This document shows, one piece after another, positions 1-11,060 of a stretch of DNA of 64,000 bases (the first letter of the stretch is position 1; each line of letters begins with the position of its first letter). The position numbers and the translations under genes were made by a program. The notes beneath the pieces are model-generated. The model saw only the letters and a list, made by a program, of their open reading frames with translations, was not told where the DNA came from and made no database searches. Location of the stretch: NCBI GenBank assembly GCA_964017065.1, contig OZ024786.1, positions 5,433,781 to 5,497,780 on the forward strand. The letters are read 5' to 3'. The stretch is from Haliclona indistincta (lineage: Eukaryota > Porifera > Demospongiae > Haplosclerida > Chalinidae).

Positions 1-954
1 AGAAGATCACACGTAGAACTTTCCACTTGAACGTAGCACACTTATCTTGGCTTTAGAAAGATGCAGAAGAGTTGCTAAGATTTGTTGCCAACAGTTTTCA
101 ACGTGTAACAAGCGCCAAGCAACGAAAAACATCCCCAAGCAACGTCTAACACTGAAACGCCATTTTAGTGAACATGCGTTTCAATAATTAACGTAGTGGG
201 TGGTCCAATACATAAATTAACCCATGTGCAAAGTGTTAAGCTTTTCTCCTGCCGCACTTGTCAAAAACGTCCACATCAGCCTGACGAAATAATGTTTAAA
301 CTTACTGTTTGCACATATGGAGTATGTACCGAGCCTACCGGCGCTGGACCGAGTAATGAGAACCAATAAAGGTAGTGCATATTGAATGAACAGAAATCAG
401 CTTATTTCATCTTTCTCTAACAGAATTTGTGAATTCAAGGGTTGTCAAATCCACAACCCATGGTTGTCACTTATTAATACGTACCGCCTTAAGTATTGAG
501 CAATTATTTATGATGTTCCAATCAGCTGTTCTTTAAAAATATAATTAAGCTGTTCTCTTTATATTCAGTAGCTCTGTGCTACCAATCAATTGAATTTTGT
601 TTGATCAAATTAATGTGTAAACGTGTATAGCTTCTTTTTTATTCATTACTCAATTTTTTCGACAAAATCGTTGAATTATTATATGTCAGTACGACTTCAG
701 AACGACCATCTTTTATGATAGAAATGATTTATTAATTTCAGATTCTTAATGTGTATAGCTTCTCTTATACATGTAAGGCTTTTTCTTCATTATTAATGTT
801 ACTTCTTGTAATTATGATCTAGCATGTTGCCTATCACTACAGTGTTAAACAGTGTTAATAGCACTGAAGCCACTCCCCCTTCGACACATGCGCACTAGTG
901 TTGCACGCTGCCCAAAGGACAACAGCCTGGCAACTCTCCCTTCTCTGCCTATAC
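1..954. other. AT-rich stretch without a gene
   Basis: No coding frame of any length or recognisable motif is visible on either strand. The only short repetition is a degenerate pair of gcaacg-type blocks near 115-150. I see no repeat boundary or promoter that I can defend. Confidence 0.5.
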
Positions 955-1713
955 TCTTTGTCTGTTATTCCCAAGATTACTAAACGAGATCGTGGTCGAG
1001 GTGGTCGAGGAACTGGAGATGCTGGTGTGACTAACTCTGGTCGCGGTCGTGGCGCACCGACTAATCGTGGGGGAATTATCCAGTCAGTCGCCCAGTAACA
1101 AGATCCACTCAGCCAGACGCGGAGCTGCCTTTGACAGCTAACCAAATTCTGGACATCATCCGCGCTGAAGTGGAACGACTGATGCCTCCTGCCGCTGATA
1201 ATATAGGGGCTGTATCACAAAGTGACATCCAGACATCATTGCCATTCTCTCAGGTCGCGTTAAATTTCTAGTTATTTTGTTGTGCATTGCATGTTTGTCT
1301 ACCATTATTTGAGGGTCATCCCACAATTCCCCAATGCCTAAGGGGCCTACATTCAATTTATTGTTTGCATACTCATTAGCCTATGCCCAGTGGGTCATTG
1401 TGCCAACAGCGCGTATATGGTGTGTTATCAGCATAATGACAGTGTTATTAAACTTATTATTGCGGCTGTATTCCTCGTACTGTATTGGCACCTTGTGTCC
1501 TAGAATTGGTGGCTCAAACGGCAAACAGTTCTGTGATTGGCTCTCTCTTCTCTGGACTCACTAACTGTACCGTGACTATATCGCCACAGAACTTCATTGT
1601 CAACGACACTCCAATGCCAGTTCAATCTACAGAGGTAGACACGACTGAATTGCTTCGTGGACTTGACATAAACGATTTCTTTGCAGAAGATAAAGTCAAA
1701 GCTCTAGTTATCA
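955..1713 (+). pseudogene. RGG-box protein fragment, frameshifted
   Basis: Three coding-looking pieces follow each other. Positions 985-1075 encode a Gly/Arg-rich RGG box (RGRGGRGTGD, then GRGRGAPTNRGG), the kind of tail that binds RNA or DNA. After a run of five G near 1070 the frame slips by one base and continues at 1092-1253 (PDAELPLTANQILDIIRAEV). A third piece at 1506-1710 reads LFSGLTNCTVTISPQ and then an acidic stretch. The slip would be cured by one more G in the homopolymer, so it is either decay or a sequence error. I do not recognise the family; a transposon-encoded protein is the likeliest guess from the surroundings. Confidence 0.35.
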
Positions 1714-2115
1714 TCTTAGAAACATGCAAATGTCACTGTTATCATGATTATCACTTTACTATCATGACATTATACTGTTCAAGCTACCTGCGTTTTATAG
1801 TTGCCAAGGTGTTGCTATGTGCTACTATCACCCTGATCTAACAAAGTTTAAGGAAATACATGGGGCAAATACCGAATACCGAGTGTGCAGAGCAAGCATT
1901 CAATCGGCTGGGCAGGTATAAGAACGTCACTAGAACGTTGAGTTAATTCAAGTTTAACTTCTTTTGGTGGAAAATGATCAACGCACATAATAGCCGCTCG
2001 TATAAATCATAGATGATTTAATTATTAGGTATTATTATAATCTACAATGTTATCTTTACATAATTATAACAGCAATAAATTTATGCGATAAACAACAAAT
2101 TACTGCGTTCAGTCC

Positions 2116-2298
2116 ATGGATAAAAATGGAAAAACTGGACAAGGGCATTCAAACTGTCCGTTTTTTGATGAAATCGACATGATTCTTGGCAACAGGGCAG
2201 CCTTGGTTCCTACAGTGTTGATAGAGAGTGGTGGAGATTATTCTATTGTCAGTGAGCTTCATTTGAACGATGAACAACTTGAAGGCAAACGATAGTAA
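2116..2298 (+). pseudogene. Myb/SANT-like DNA-binding protein fragment
   Basis: A 60-codon open stretch beginning MDKNGKTGQGHSNCPFFDE ends in tag. The pattern NGxSGxxxxxCPFFDEIDxILGxRAA is what I know from the end of trihelix (Myb/SANT-like) domains of Harbinger-associated and related animal proteins, which bind DNA. The next piece at about 2332-2390 (SPEGDSLPTSP) looks like the acidic linker that follows in such proteins, then the frame is lost. No upstream helices are present, so this is one exon or a remnant. Assignment is from memory of the motif. Confidence 0.45.
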
Positions 2299-2722
2299 TG
2301 ATTGTTAATACTGTTATTATACTATATCCGTGATTAGATGTTACTGAATCACCTGAAGGGGACAGCTTGCCTACATCTCCGGTTTTATGAAGAAATTTAT
2401 CATGAAATATTCTCTCCACCTGTCACCACCACCATACACAACTGTACTAGCACTCTCCCACTGGTTATGGCTTCTAGGTCTCTTGGACTATTATGTGCAG
2501 AGGGTAGCAGAGTGAAAGCTATACAAGAAACATTCTTTTATGCATACGAGAGAAAAACAATTTTATTATAATGCTTGTACTTATGAGTGCATTATGTTTC
2601 CGATTATTATACATGCTTACCTTCGAATTCTAGCCATTCTGACATGGCACTGGCGCCTCATGAGCATCCGTCTATGATGTCTTTGCTCTCGTAATCGTCA
2701 TTTGTGCTGAGCAGACAATTAT

Positions 2723-3171
2723 AATGCCAGTAACACTTGATGCGGCAAGACGTAAGAATCAAGACATTGTTGACTTGCTGGAGAGAGTCGCATCCAATCG
2801 AACCACGACCTAGTGAGTCCGGTGTCCATCCCACTTCACCTGACCCTCTGTGTCAGCTCACTTTGCTACACCTGGGAATCACCGCTGGCTCATACCGATA
2901 CATGTCTCAATTAAGCGAACTGGATCATCCGCCTCCCCCTTTGTCACATCCAATCCAATGGACCACTTGTTCATTCCCAGTTCACGCTCAGAGGCTCGCT
3001 TATCTTCTCAGGTTCCATCCAGATCGCGAGTTTACCTCCTTTGTCCTGCGGGGGTTGGTCGAGGGTTCCCATTTGGGATACACGCCTCAACAGTCCCGAT
3101 TGCGCTCCTCTCACCGGAACCATCCAACATCTCTAGCTAACCTCCAAGTGGTGTCGTACACCATCTTGTGA
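2723..3171 (+). pseudogene. DIRS-like retrotransposon pol fragment
   Basis: The frame ending at 3171 contains LLRFHPDREFTSFVLRGL followed by VEGSHLGYTPQQSRLRSS and a final SLANLQVVS. This is the signature just before the reverse transcriptase of DIRS-type elements (HPDREF...GLxxGFxIGF...NxPSA). A short piece before it (2723-2810, AARRKNQDIVDLLERVASN) fits the preceding linker but is interrupted by stops. The catalytic part of the reverse transcriptase is absent. A separate DIRS-like copy lies at 13.2-14.6 kb. Confidence 0.5.
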
Positions 3172-3721
3172 AATGCTTGTTAATAAAGTAGGAGTAAGAT
3201 GCAATGCTTACTGAAAGTATCGTGAAACACTCAGATCTCTTCGCACTTGACTAGAAAAACACTGCATTTGCAGCTGTTGGCCTGCTAAATTCTAATAATT
3301 ACATCACATCTAATAATTACTTTGTTGGAGAAGCAAAGAATGAGCTTGTTTTCAAAACACAAGTGAACATTACAACAGAAAAATCCAATCCGGCAGCAAG
3401 AAATTTTCCGTCTTTTGTTCTTGTCGACTTCCAGGGACTGGATTGATGGTGTAGTGCCTTATTTGTGGAGGACGGTAACATCGAAACTGTGTCGGCTTAA
3501 TGAAAAGGCCCAAAGAATATCAATGCCATAATTGCACTCCATATTGACTTAGTCTGAGGACCCGCCCCTTTCGCATTCAGATCTTGTCACCCGGTTCGGA
3601 AACTTTTGGTATCAAATGTCTTACCTAGAGTTTGAAACTCTGGGTCACAATGTGATACGATAGTTTCAATTAAAGCTAATTACACTAGGAGCTTTCTAGA
3701 ATATACTCGTCAGGCTCAGTC
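3172..3721. other. No gene seen
   Basis: AT-rich sequence with only short frames. A small direct duplication (taataattac, twice) sits at 3293-3325. It may hold the 5' end of the KDZ element that starts coding at 3722, but I found no terminal repeat. Confidence 0.4.
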
Positions 3722-6033
3722 ATGTCGGCAGTAAGGAGGGTAGTACATCTTCCTCGATTGAAAACTACCTCAAGACAAGTTGGAGAGCCCACTGCGACTC
3801 ATCAGCTAATCCAAAGAGGATACACAATGCCCACCATCAACGATGAGTCTTTGGAACCGGAGCTGATTGAAGACAGCACAGTTAACGTTGATCATACTCT
3901 TGGTGACACTCACTGTATGGGGGATGGCGATGATCAGGGCTTAACTGCTGACGACCCGTTGCCGTCACTGCATAAAATTAAGCAGAAGGCGAAAGAAGCA
4001 GGCAGGTCAACATTGCGATCGGCTCTGATCACTTCGATCACTGAAAACAGCTCGATACCTCTGGACCAGCTCTGTACTATCTGTAATTCTACTGAAGCTA
4101 CGTTTAGATGTGTGCAGTGCGGCCCATGTGCATATTATTGTTGTCAATGCCTAAACGAGTGGCACTCGTGGATCAATATATTCCATACGCCTGAGGAATG
4201 GAAGGTTGTTACACATGTACTTAAATACTAGGCTGTGTCTGTATTTTTGTTATAGGATAGTTTGTATGTACCAATCAAGCTGGAGAAGAGAGTTATCAAT
4301 GTGCGACCAAATCGTGCTTGTACAACACAGAAACCAGTTAAAATTTGTGCTATTGATGAAAATGGTGAGTTAATTGGCTGCTGATGATTATTGATACTCG
4401 TAATGCTGTTAGGTATAGAGCATGAAATATTTCTTGTACGCTGTGAATGTGCTGTAACAATGACACGAGCTCGTCTGTGGCCAGCTTCTCCTCTGAAACC
4501 ACGACTCGCTTTTCTTTCGATCTCCTTAACTGGGCAGAGGCTCTGTTATTGGAATGACAGGTGTCTGTAAATGACTTCTGTAAAGCACTTAATTTTAAGT
4601 GTCCTCACCTTGTGTTTAAAGTAAGTATAAAAGTTATTATTATTGTATAATAGCAGACCACTGTTATGTGTTAATTAGAAAAAGGACATTTACCAATCTT
4701 TGTTGGACTCTTTTGAAGAATTCAGGTATTGCATGTTATGATCACACTACTATAAAGCAAGAACTATTAATTTTTGGATTAAACATGAATTTCGTCACCT
4801 GTCATTTATTTGTGCTGATCTTGATCAAGGAAACGTTTGTCCAGCTTGTCCTAAAGTAAGGCTAAAAGAAAAAATTTAAAAGCCAGCCGGCAATGCCAAG
4901 AAATGTAGCTATTGAGCATGTCAGTCATATTATTAATAGGAAGATGGGGTGAAGGTGATATCAATGGATGCAATCTTTGGGTTACCAGGGAAAAAAATCT
5001 GCTGGAAGAAGTTTCCGCCCACCATTGCATGGAATGTTATTTTTTGAAAACCAAGATGAGGTAGATCAATTTGTGGAAGCGAATCCGGTGTCTACCAAGC
5101 ACCTAAATAAGGTCCTAACAATTCATTCATAAGTTATTATAATTGCAGATTTTGTTGATTTCATCAATATCCATCCTCTCCCTTCCTATAATAGTAGGAT
5201 TGCAGTGAATTTTTAGCGGGAGATGCTTTGCGTTCATCATCTAGGTACCATGCCTTAGATGAAACAGCACTGTTCGGTAGTGGTTGCCGGCATGAATTTC
5301 CATTACGTTTTTTTAGCCTGAAGCACGGAGAGAGGTAATAATAATTATTATTTTTACTGTAATAGTCATCTAATTCTATTATGTTATCATTGGCAATGTA
5401 GACTTTGTTATTCAGTATATTTTTGCTGGAGCAGCTTTTGTATACCAATGGAGAGGGAATTCAACTTTCAGTGATGTATGACATTGCTTGTACTTTGCAG
5501 AAACATTTGCATGTTAGTACACTACAGAATTAAAATGTTGCAAAAATATCAATTTCATTCATTATTTCAGTCAACTGGCAGGACTGATTTACTGGCGAGA
5601 CTCAATTCTCTCGTTGTTCCTTCCTTTCATGCTTTTGGTCACTCAGCTCAATGCCAAGTGAGTATTTTAAAGAAAATATCAATCTTTTAATTTTTTCATG
5701 TAAGGTGGAGTTCAGTCCATTACGCTGCCAAAGTGTAGGGCTTTCTGATGGTGAAGTTATGGAGAGGTTGTGGTCTTTCTTGAGACGTTTTTCCAGAATG
5801 ACTAAAGAAATGCACCCTTCACACCGGATTGATGTCCTTACACATGCACTGCTTTATTATGCATCTCAAAAACTGATAAACTAGGTACATAGATGACCTG
5901 TGAAGTGCATGTTTATAATGCTTGCACATTGATGTATGTAGCTACCTTTCTTGCCTGCCGATGGAGAAAAGCTCAAACCACAATGCAGACAGCTACTGAG
6001 AACTACCTGTCTTTGGTTGAGTCCTGCTGTGCT
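3722..6033 (+). pseudogene. KDZ-family transposase, decayed, with introns
   Basis: Kyakuja-Dileera-Zisupton transposases cut and paste DNA. The first open block (169 codons) starts at an ATG and ends with the CxC cluster typical of the family: CTIC, then CVQCGPC and CCQCLNEWH. Later blocks in shifting frames keep the family order: FSFDLLNWAEALLLE near 4510-4550, ICADLDQGNVCPACPK near 4800-4855, MDAIFGLPGKK near 4965-5000, LDETALFG-x3-CRHEFPL near 5255-5310, MYDIACTLQKHL near 5473-5507, VPSFHAFGHSAQCQ near 5620-5658 and GLSDGEVMERLWSFLRR near 5739-5790. Several frameshifts and intron-like gaps separate them. The open tail YYASQKLIN ends at 5884; a last piece (WRKAQTTMQTATENYL) reaches about 6033. 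It is a dead copy but nearly full length. Confidence 0.8.
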
Positions 6034-6139
6034 AGTAAGTATATTCTCAATTCAGTGTACTTAGACCATAGCAGTTCAGTTCATATGACAACGTTAGTAT
6101 TTTAAAAGGTGTGATTGAACAAAAATCAGCTTAGCGCAG

Positions 6140-6483
6140 CAGTCGGCACTACGGACTACAGCGCCTATGTTAAGCAGCGGATTCTCCACTACCACCAGAG
6201 AGGATACAAGTCCCCCTCTATCCACCAAATTCTAGCTAACCAGAACATTCCCTGCACTCGTCGGGAATACATGGATTAATTTTTACAAACTTTCCATAAA
6301 ATCGGGACATTAGCAAGGCGAGAGGGCGACAAGACAACAGCACACCAGTTATAATAGCTGCTTACTGATGCCGGCTTCAGCATCAGCCTAAGTACCATAT
6401 TGCGTTACCGAACTGCACTCGGCTGGACATTCAGAGGAGCGCTTATTGCCAGCTCATTAGAGCTGGACTTGCAAAAGAGAAAA
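6140..6483 (+). pseudogene. Tc1/mariner-like transposase N-terminal fragment
   Basis: One frame reads DYSAYVKQRILHYHHQRGYK, then SIHQILANQNIPCTRREYMD, a stop, HKIGTLARREGDKTTAHQL, two stops, then DAGFSISLSTILRYRTALGW. This is the paired helix-turn-helix region of a Tc1-like transposase lineage known from cnidarians and fish (ending GWTFRGSxYCQLIR). The last motif needs a one-base shift near 6437 to read on (SAYCQLIRAGLAKEK). The catalytic DDE domain is missing. Confidence 0.6.
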
Positions 6484-6540
6484 TAAGTTGTTATTAGTTT
6501 ATAATACAGACTATTACACTGTATAAACTTGAAATTATAG

Positions 6541-6580
6541 GCAAGCCATCCCTCTTGTATGCAAGCCATCCCTCTTGTAT
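6541..6580 (+). repeat. 20-bp tandem duplication inside an exon
   Basis: The block gcaagccatccctcttgtat occurs twice back to back (6541-6560 and 6561-6580). Because 20 is not a multiple of three, the second copy shifts the frame of the exon that starts here right after an acceptor-like ttatag. Confidence 0.9.
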
Positions 6581-7252
6581 GACGAGACCAATCCAGATTG
6601 GGCACCCTGTCTAAATCTTGGTTATGCCAACAATTATAGCTCAGATTCTGCTTTGAAGAGATACGAACGAGCTCAGAAGAGGAAAACCAGCTAGCAGGTA
6701 AATTGAGTGAGTGTATCCTGGTCTATTATGCATGCACTTGTATTGTTAGAGCCTGCACCACAAGCTAAACTACTAAAATTAGACTAGTACTAGTATTTTT
6801 GACGAGTCCATATTGCATGACAGGTCACTATTCCACTGAGCCCACTAACATCCTCTGCATATTCTCCACCCTTGTCTGAGTATGAAAAGCACAGGGAAGA
6901 GAACATCAAGAAGAATAAACTTCTTCTTAAAGAGCTAAACCTAAGCAAGGTAATATAATTAAGTTATTGTGTACATGTACATTGAACTATTGTTATTTAC
7001 TATCTTTATTTATAGCCAAAGCCGGTACAAAAAAAAGGGAGAGCAATTGCAAGTACATTTGAAGAGGTACTCATTATAATTTATTGTATGTGAGTGGTAC
7101 TTTCTTTAAATAATATTAATATAATAGCAAAGTTCTACACAACCCACACTCAAAAAATTGAAGGTGCATTCGTATGAGTACTCTGTCACTTCGAGTGACG
7201 TTAAAATGGGAGTGAGTGAGTTAAAATGGGAGCAGGAGAGGGAGTGAGTTAA
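6541..7252 (+). pseudogene. Small multi-exon gene remnant (NPDWAP motif)
   Basis: Four pieces have good splice borders: 6541-6699 (LLYDETNPDWAPCLNLGY; donor gtaaat), 6824-6949 (acceptor cag; LSEYEKHREENIKKNK; donor gtaata), 7016-7066 (acceptor tag; donor gtactc) and 7138-7252 (acceptor tag; QSSTQPTLKKLKV). The SEYExxREENIKxNxxLLxxL motif resembles a short N-terminal motif found in WDR76-like and other nuclear proteins. NPDWAPxLxLGY is familiar from transposon-linked proteins of sponges and cnidarians. An in-frame tag before the first donor and the 20-bp duplication break the first exon. It could be the upstream part of the chromo-barrel gene that follows. Confidence 0.4.
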
Positions 7253-7484
7253 TTTCTTTATTACTAACCCAACCCATTAATCATATGAAGAAGTATTCTT
7301 ACCAAATGGCCATTTGCCATTTAGAAGTTAACTACCGTTAATTGGCTAATGATTAGCTAGAGATGTACCTGTAGAATTTTCTGATATGCGTGCTAATGCA
7401 ATGGCGGGTACGTATGGTGCGTTTAAGACAACGTGGGCCGCCAAGCGTATCCATAGTTCACACTTACACCTATACAGCAACACC

Positions 7485-8138
7485 ATGGCTTACCAACTTC
7501 GCGAGCGAACGCCGAGGAATTATAAGGACCTGGCTGATGTATATTTACCACGAGTAACTAAACGGCCGAAGAAGAAGAAGGATGATGATGAGCTTTACCC
7601 GATAGAAGTCGTAGAAGAAGCTGAGAATGGAGAACGCGTGAAAATCCACTACGTTGGCTGGTCAGACAAGTATGACGAATGGAGAAGTCGTGCGGACATC
7701 GTCTTGCCACCATCTTCTTATGATCCAAATCGAGAGCTAGCATACAGGATCAAGCAATCACTGAACTCAGGAGCCAGACATGAGCCTCAAGTTCGAATAG
7801 AGTTGACGTTGGACCAGCATGTCTATGCTACAGGACTAAAGAACAGTGGGACTTACGTGTGTTCACGGAGAGGGCACAATATCTATGCCATACAACAGTA
7901 CAAAGATCTTTCACCATTGCTAGGTGACAAGTGGTACATGAGAGGGATCAATGACAGGCTGGATTTTTGTTACGTGAACTTGAGCACTGTGAGGTATTGG
8001 CTTCACCAACGGAAGGCAGTAGAAGACTTTCACCCAGGAGGCAAGAAACTGATCGACGGAGACAATGTTTTAGTGTTTATGTTTGTGAGAATTGACGGTG
8101 TTCGTAGCATGTATGATGACATAGCTAAGTTAAACTAA
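7485..8138 (+). CDS. Chromo-barrel (Tudor-knot) domain protein
   Basis: An unbroken frame of 217 codons from the ATG at 7485; the frame is open upstream to an ATG at 7386, but the shorter start precedes the first conserved-looking residues (MAYQLRERTPRNYKDL). Residues about 28-34 are a basic KRPKKKKDDD patch. Residues 38-72 (PIEVVEEAENGERVKIHYVGW, then YDEWR) form a chromo-barrel like those of MRG15 and Tip60, which hold methylated histone tails or RNA. The remaining 145 residues (VYATGLKNSGTYVCSRRGHN and on) are unassigned. No break is seen, and an aataaa signal overlaps the stop region. It may be a host gene or a captured transposon gene; nuclear action is inferred. Confidence 0.65.
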   Translation: MAYQLRERTPRNYKDLADVYLPRVTKRPKKKKDDDELYPIEVVEEAENGERVKIHYVGWSDKYDEWRSRADIVLPPSSYDPNRELAYRIKQSLNSGARHEPQVRIELTLDQHVYATGLKNSGTYVCSRRGHNIYAIQQYKDLSPLLGDKWYMRGINDRLDFCYVNLSTVRYWLHQRKAVEDFHPGGKKLIDGDNVLVFMFVRIDGVRSMYDDIAKLN

Positions 8139-8387
8139 AATAAATTATTAACAATATTTGTAACTACACTCCCACAGCCTTCGATCCTTATGAAAACAGG
8201 GACACTTTCAATTCTAATCGCTATATAAGGGATACATAACCACAAACCACAGAAACTCTCCATGCATGTGATCAACACAGTAAAGGTCACTCTAAGTAGG
8301 GCAGCACTCTTACGTTGAAACCATGTATTGCTTTTGATGTCACGCCATCCTTCAATATAGGTATGTCAATCCTAATAATTATAATTA
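8139..8387. other. Intergenic, with TATA-like box
   Basis: Short AT-rich spacer. A tatataagg block occurs at about 8222-8230 upstream of the long frame at 8388, but no transcription start can be shown. Confidence 0.3.
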
Positions 8388-9362
8388 TTGAACACAGCTA
8401 TGAACATAAATACGACCAGAATGAAATGTAGGCACTATTGCATGAGCTTTAGAAAAACAGTTTGTATCAGTGCCCCCACTCAAGGACAACTTATTGTTTT
8501 TAGCTGTAGCTATTCCACGAAAATGTCTCAAGAGCAAACACTCCCTGAGCCAAGAACTGGTGCCGTATCCTTGACAACTTCACCTACATCAAAAAGTAGT
8601 GTGCCATGTCCCAGCCTGACAGTCTTGTCAGATATGTCTTCTGTGGAGTCAAGACTGGAGAGTCTATTACCCTTCATTTCAAGGGTTACCTTCAGCTTAA
8701 ATGATGGCAAACGTAACTGCAAGTTACATGTCTCGTGGGTGGTAACCGCTACCACCTGGACGTACAGAGAGGGTATGCTAAAAAAGCCTACAAAAATGAT
8801 GTCGATTGCAGTTGCTGCATTTTTGAATGGGGCTGTTGCTCAATTACTACTATTGACAGACAATGATGAGATAATTTGTAAGCTTTTAAAGTTAAGAAGC
8901 CTAGGGTGGAAACACTGGAAAGTTATCCTGATCTTACGGCCTCTGTCAACACCCTGTACAAGCTTTGCCCCCGTGTCTACAAGTTCTTCTGCTTCTACTG
9001 TTGGTCCGAGACAGACTTTCACAGCACTCAAACCACCATCTCCTGCCTTGAAGAGCAAGGCCGTTGTTTTTCTGTCATATCTTATGAAGTCCAACGGTGG
9101 TCAAGAAATTAAATTGTCATCATTGAAAAACTCACCAGCAGTACTACTTGCAGTACTTTCTCGTAAATATGAAACCAAGGTCCAATCGCATACAAGGGTG
9201 GACACATGTAATTTAAGTCAGCATATATCGTTGTTTTTAGTAACTTCTACTGTCAAAAGCAGCATCCCAGGGTTTCTCAGGCGAGAAAAGATGCTATCTT
9301 CTGCAGCACTAAAAAATATCACCTGGTGTGATGCAAAGACGGAAGCCAGCAAAAGCCACTGA
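8388..9362 (+). CDS. Unassigned long open frame (324 codons)
   Basis: One plus-strand frame stays open for 975 bp, which is unlikely by chance at this base composition. A likely internal start is MSQEQTLPEPRTGAV at 8523. The protein is rich in Ser, Thr and Leu (SFAPVSTSSSASTVGPRQ) and shows no motif I know. On the opposite strand a single frame is also nearly open from 9520 down to 8528, with only three stops or so, so the coding strand is uncertain. Call it a coding relic of unknown function rather than a gene. Confidence 0.3.
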   Translation: MNTAMNINTTRMKCRHYCMSFRKTVCISAPTQGQLIVFSCSYSTKMSQEQTLPEPRTGAVSLTTSPTSKSSVPCPSLTVLSDMSSVESRLESLLPFISRVTFSLNDGKRNCKLHVSWVVTATTWTYREGMLKKPTKMMSIAVAAFLNGAVAQLLLLTDNDEIICKLLKLRSLGWKHWKVILILRPLSTPCTSFAPVSTSSSASTVGPRQTFTALKPPSPALKSKAVVFLSYLMKSNGGQEIKLSSLKNSPAVLLAVLSRKYETKVQSHTRVDTCNLSQHISLFLVTSTVKSSIPGFLRREKMLSSAALKNITWCDAKTEASKSH

Positions 9363-9786
9363 ACTTTGCTACCAATAATCATGTATACTTTGCTTGTGTA
9401 CATTTTAAGAATGAGATTACATTGTATTCTGGATGCTAATTTGCCACGAAGTTGGCTTAACAGAGCTTGAACACTGAAGGAATGCAAAAGCAATTGACCA
9501 GGAAAGGGCACTCTAAACACGTAATATTACACACACCCATGGTTGTGATCAAGATCAAGAGATCTAGCTAAACTTAATGAAGAAAATGAATGCTTGTTGA
9601 AACACATTTGGCTAGCTAGCTACACACAATCATGATTCATAACAGATTGCCGACAAGGTTATAAACTCCCAGGAGTAAGTACGAGACATGATTATGGAAA
9701 AGATGCCAAACCTACAGACGGGAAATTAATTTGAAAAACGTACAGCTAAAAAGGTTATTGAATCACATGTCAAGACGTCGGTCACT

Positions 9787-10080
9787 ATGGCAGCACCATG
9801 TGAGTTTAGCCTGTTCTAAAAAGTTTTGTGGTTTTGAGGCTTCTCCATCACTATAGCACTGAGAATCGAGGGCTATGGGCAAATAACTTATAGCGACCTG
9901 CAGGTGCCACTAATAGACAGCATCATAGACGATCTAGAAAATTGTTATGAATGTTATGTGGTAAGCTGATCCCTAGAAATTCCGACAATTTTGATACGCA
10001 AACAACAATATCATCGTTTGACGGCGGTGATTGAAATTCTTTAGATAGATCCCAGAGAAACTGACTACAAAATACAATGA
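9787..10080 (+). CDS. Predicted tiny spliced gene, 50 codons
   Basis: Three exons fit in phase: 9787-9799 (ATGGCAGCACCAT, donor gtgagt), 9857-9960 (acceptor tatag, donor gtaagc) and 10045-10080 (acceptor ctttag, ending tga). The joined frame begins MAAPSLRIEGYGQITYSDLQ and ends ETDYKIQ. The introns are 57 and 84 nt, normal for compact sponge genes. The first exon with its donor is repeated almost exactly at 19388-19400. I do not recognise the protein; it could be the first exons of a longer, lost gene. Confidence 0.35.
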
Positions 10081-10144
10081 AATAATTTTAGGCTGAAATA
10101 AACAATGCCTATTGTTCTAGCCTTATATGACACAGAAAACTTAC

Positions 10145-10329
10145 TTGGTAACAGAGAAATCAGCTGTTGGCGAAACTGCTGCATTGGAAGCTCCCTCTCC
10201 ACCTCCACAATAGTACACAAGAGGCAAAAGGAGGAGAAGGAAGATGCACAAGCGGACTGTCATCTCAGTTCCCGGCGCCTGCTCGATCTTAGACGTACGA
10301 CTCGGGACTGCGTGACGAACTCTGTACAA
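10145..10329 (-). CDS. Possible first exon with signal peptide
   Basis: On the minus strand an ATG at 10263 starts MTVRLCIFLLLLLPLVYYCGG, a short basic start and a hydrophobic core like a secretory signal peptide. The exon runs to 10145, where a consensus donor gtaagt follows. If real it is the first exon of a secreted or membrane protein whose next exons lie at lower coordinates; I could not find them. The frame is open further up to 10329. Confidence 0.3.
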
Positions 10330-10892
10330 CGTACGTACGGCGGAACATAATTTACACGTAATTAGAATCTATTTGCATCTAACCTGGCAGAGATGAGACA
10401 GCAACACAACTTCAGCTTGAAAATGACTCAAGTAGCTGTACCAGTAGGTTACTGACAACGTGCTCACACCTCCAATAATACGTTGAAATTACCTGTTTCA
10501 GGTTATTTTTTAACATTGGGTATCCTTATAAATAGAAATCACCAACACAAGCCAGATGCTAATACATTTTGTATTAGGAAACTTCACATGAATTTTGACT
10601 CAACTAAACTTGGATATTATATTGTTGTCTACGAATATCAAAACAATAAATTAATGATTATAATGTACCACGAGCGCATAATTATGCATAGTGCACATAC
10701 ACCTTATAATTATAAAGGATTATAAAGTATCACAGAGATAGCGTATTAGAGTATAACAACATAGAGATAGAGTGTCACTGGGGTCACAAAATACTCCTCA
10801 GTCCTCACTCCTCATCAGAATCATCAGTATCGGCATCACTAGCTTTGTCACTGATCACCTTCTGTACCATTTCTATATCCCACATTAAAATG

Positions 10893-10963
10893 ATTGTCAA
10901 CAATAAATTAATGTGATAAAAATAATGTCATTTAATGTAATGCCATTAATTTATTGTCAATCA
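10893..10963. repeat. Imperfect hairpin
   Basis: Arms at 10893-10914 and 10945-10963 are reverse complements around acaataaattaatg, differing by a few bases. It may be a short terminal-repeat element or a remnant of one. Confidence 0.6.
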
Positions 10964-10964
10964 C

Positions 10965-11060
10965 TGCTGGGCGCTGTTAGGCGAATACTGGGCGCCGTTA
11001 GGTCCATACTTGGCGCTGTTAGGCGAAGGTTTTTATGGTCTTGGGTTTAGTAGTATAGTG
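10965..11060. repeat. Short GC-rich direct repeats (gcgctgttagg)
   Basis: The block ctgggcgctgttaggcga is followed by ctgggcgccgttagg and ttggcgctgttaggcga, a roughly 22-bp spaced triplet. The tail gttaggcgaaggtttttatgg resembles the border at 57840-57870 (gttaggagaaggtttttttagg), suggesting both come from one repeat family. Confidence 0.5.

Noticed and set aside
855..1145. 96-codon minus-strand frame over the RGG box
   Set aside because: It is the shadow of the plus-strand Gly/Arg tract; its Pro/Arg-rich text mirrors the repeat.
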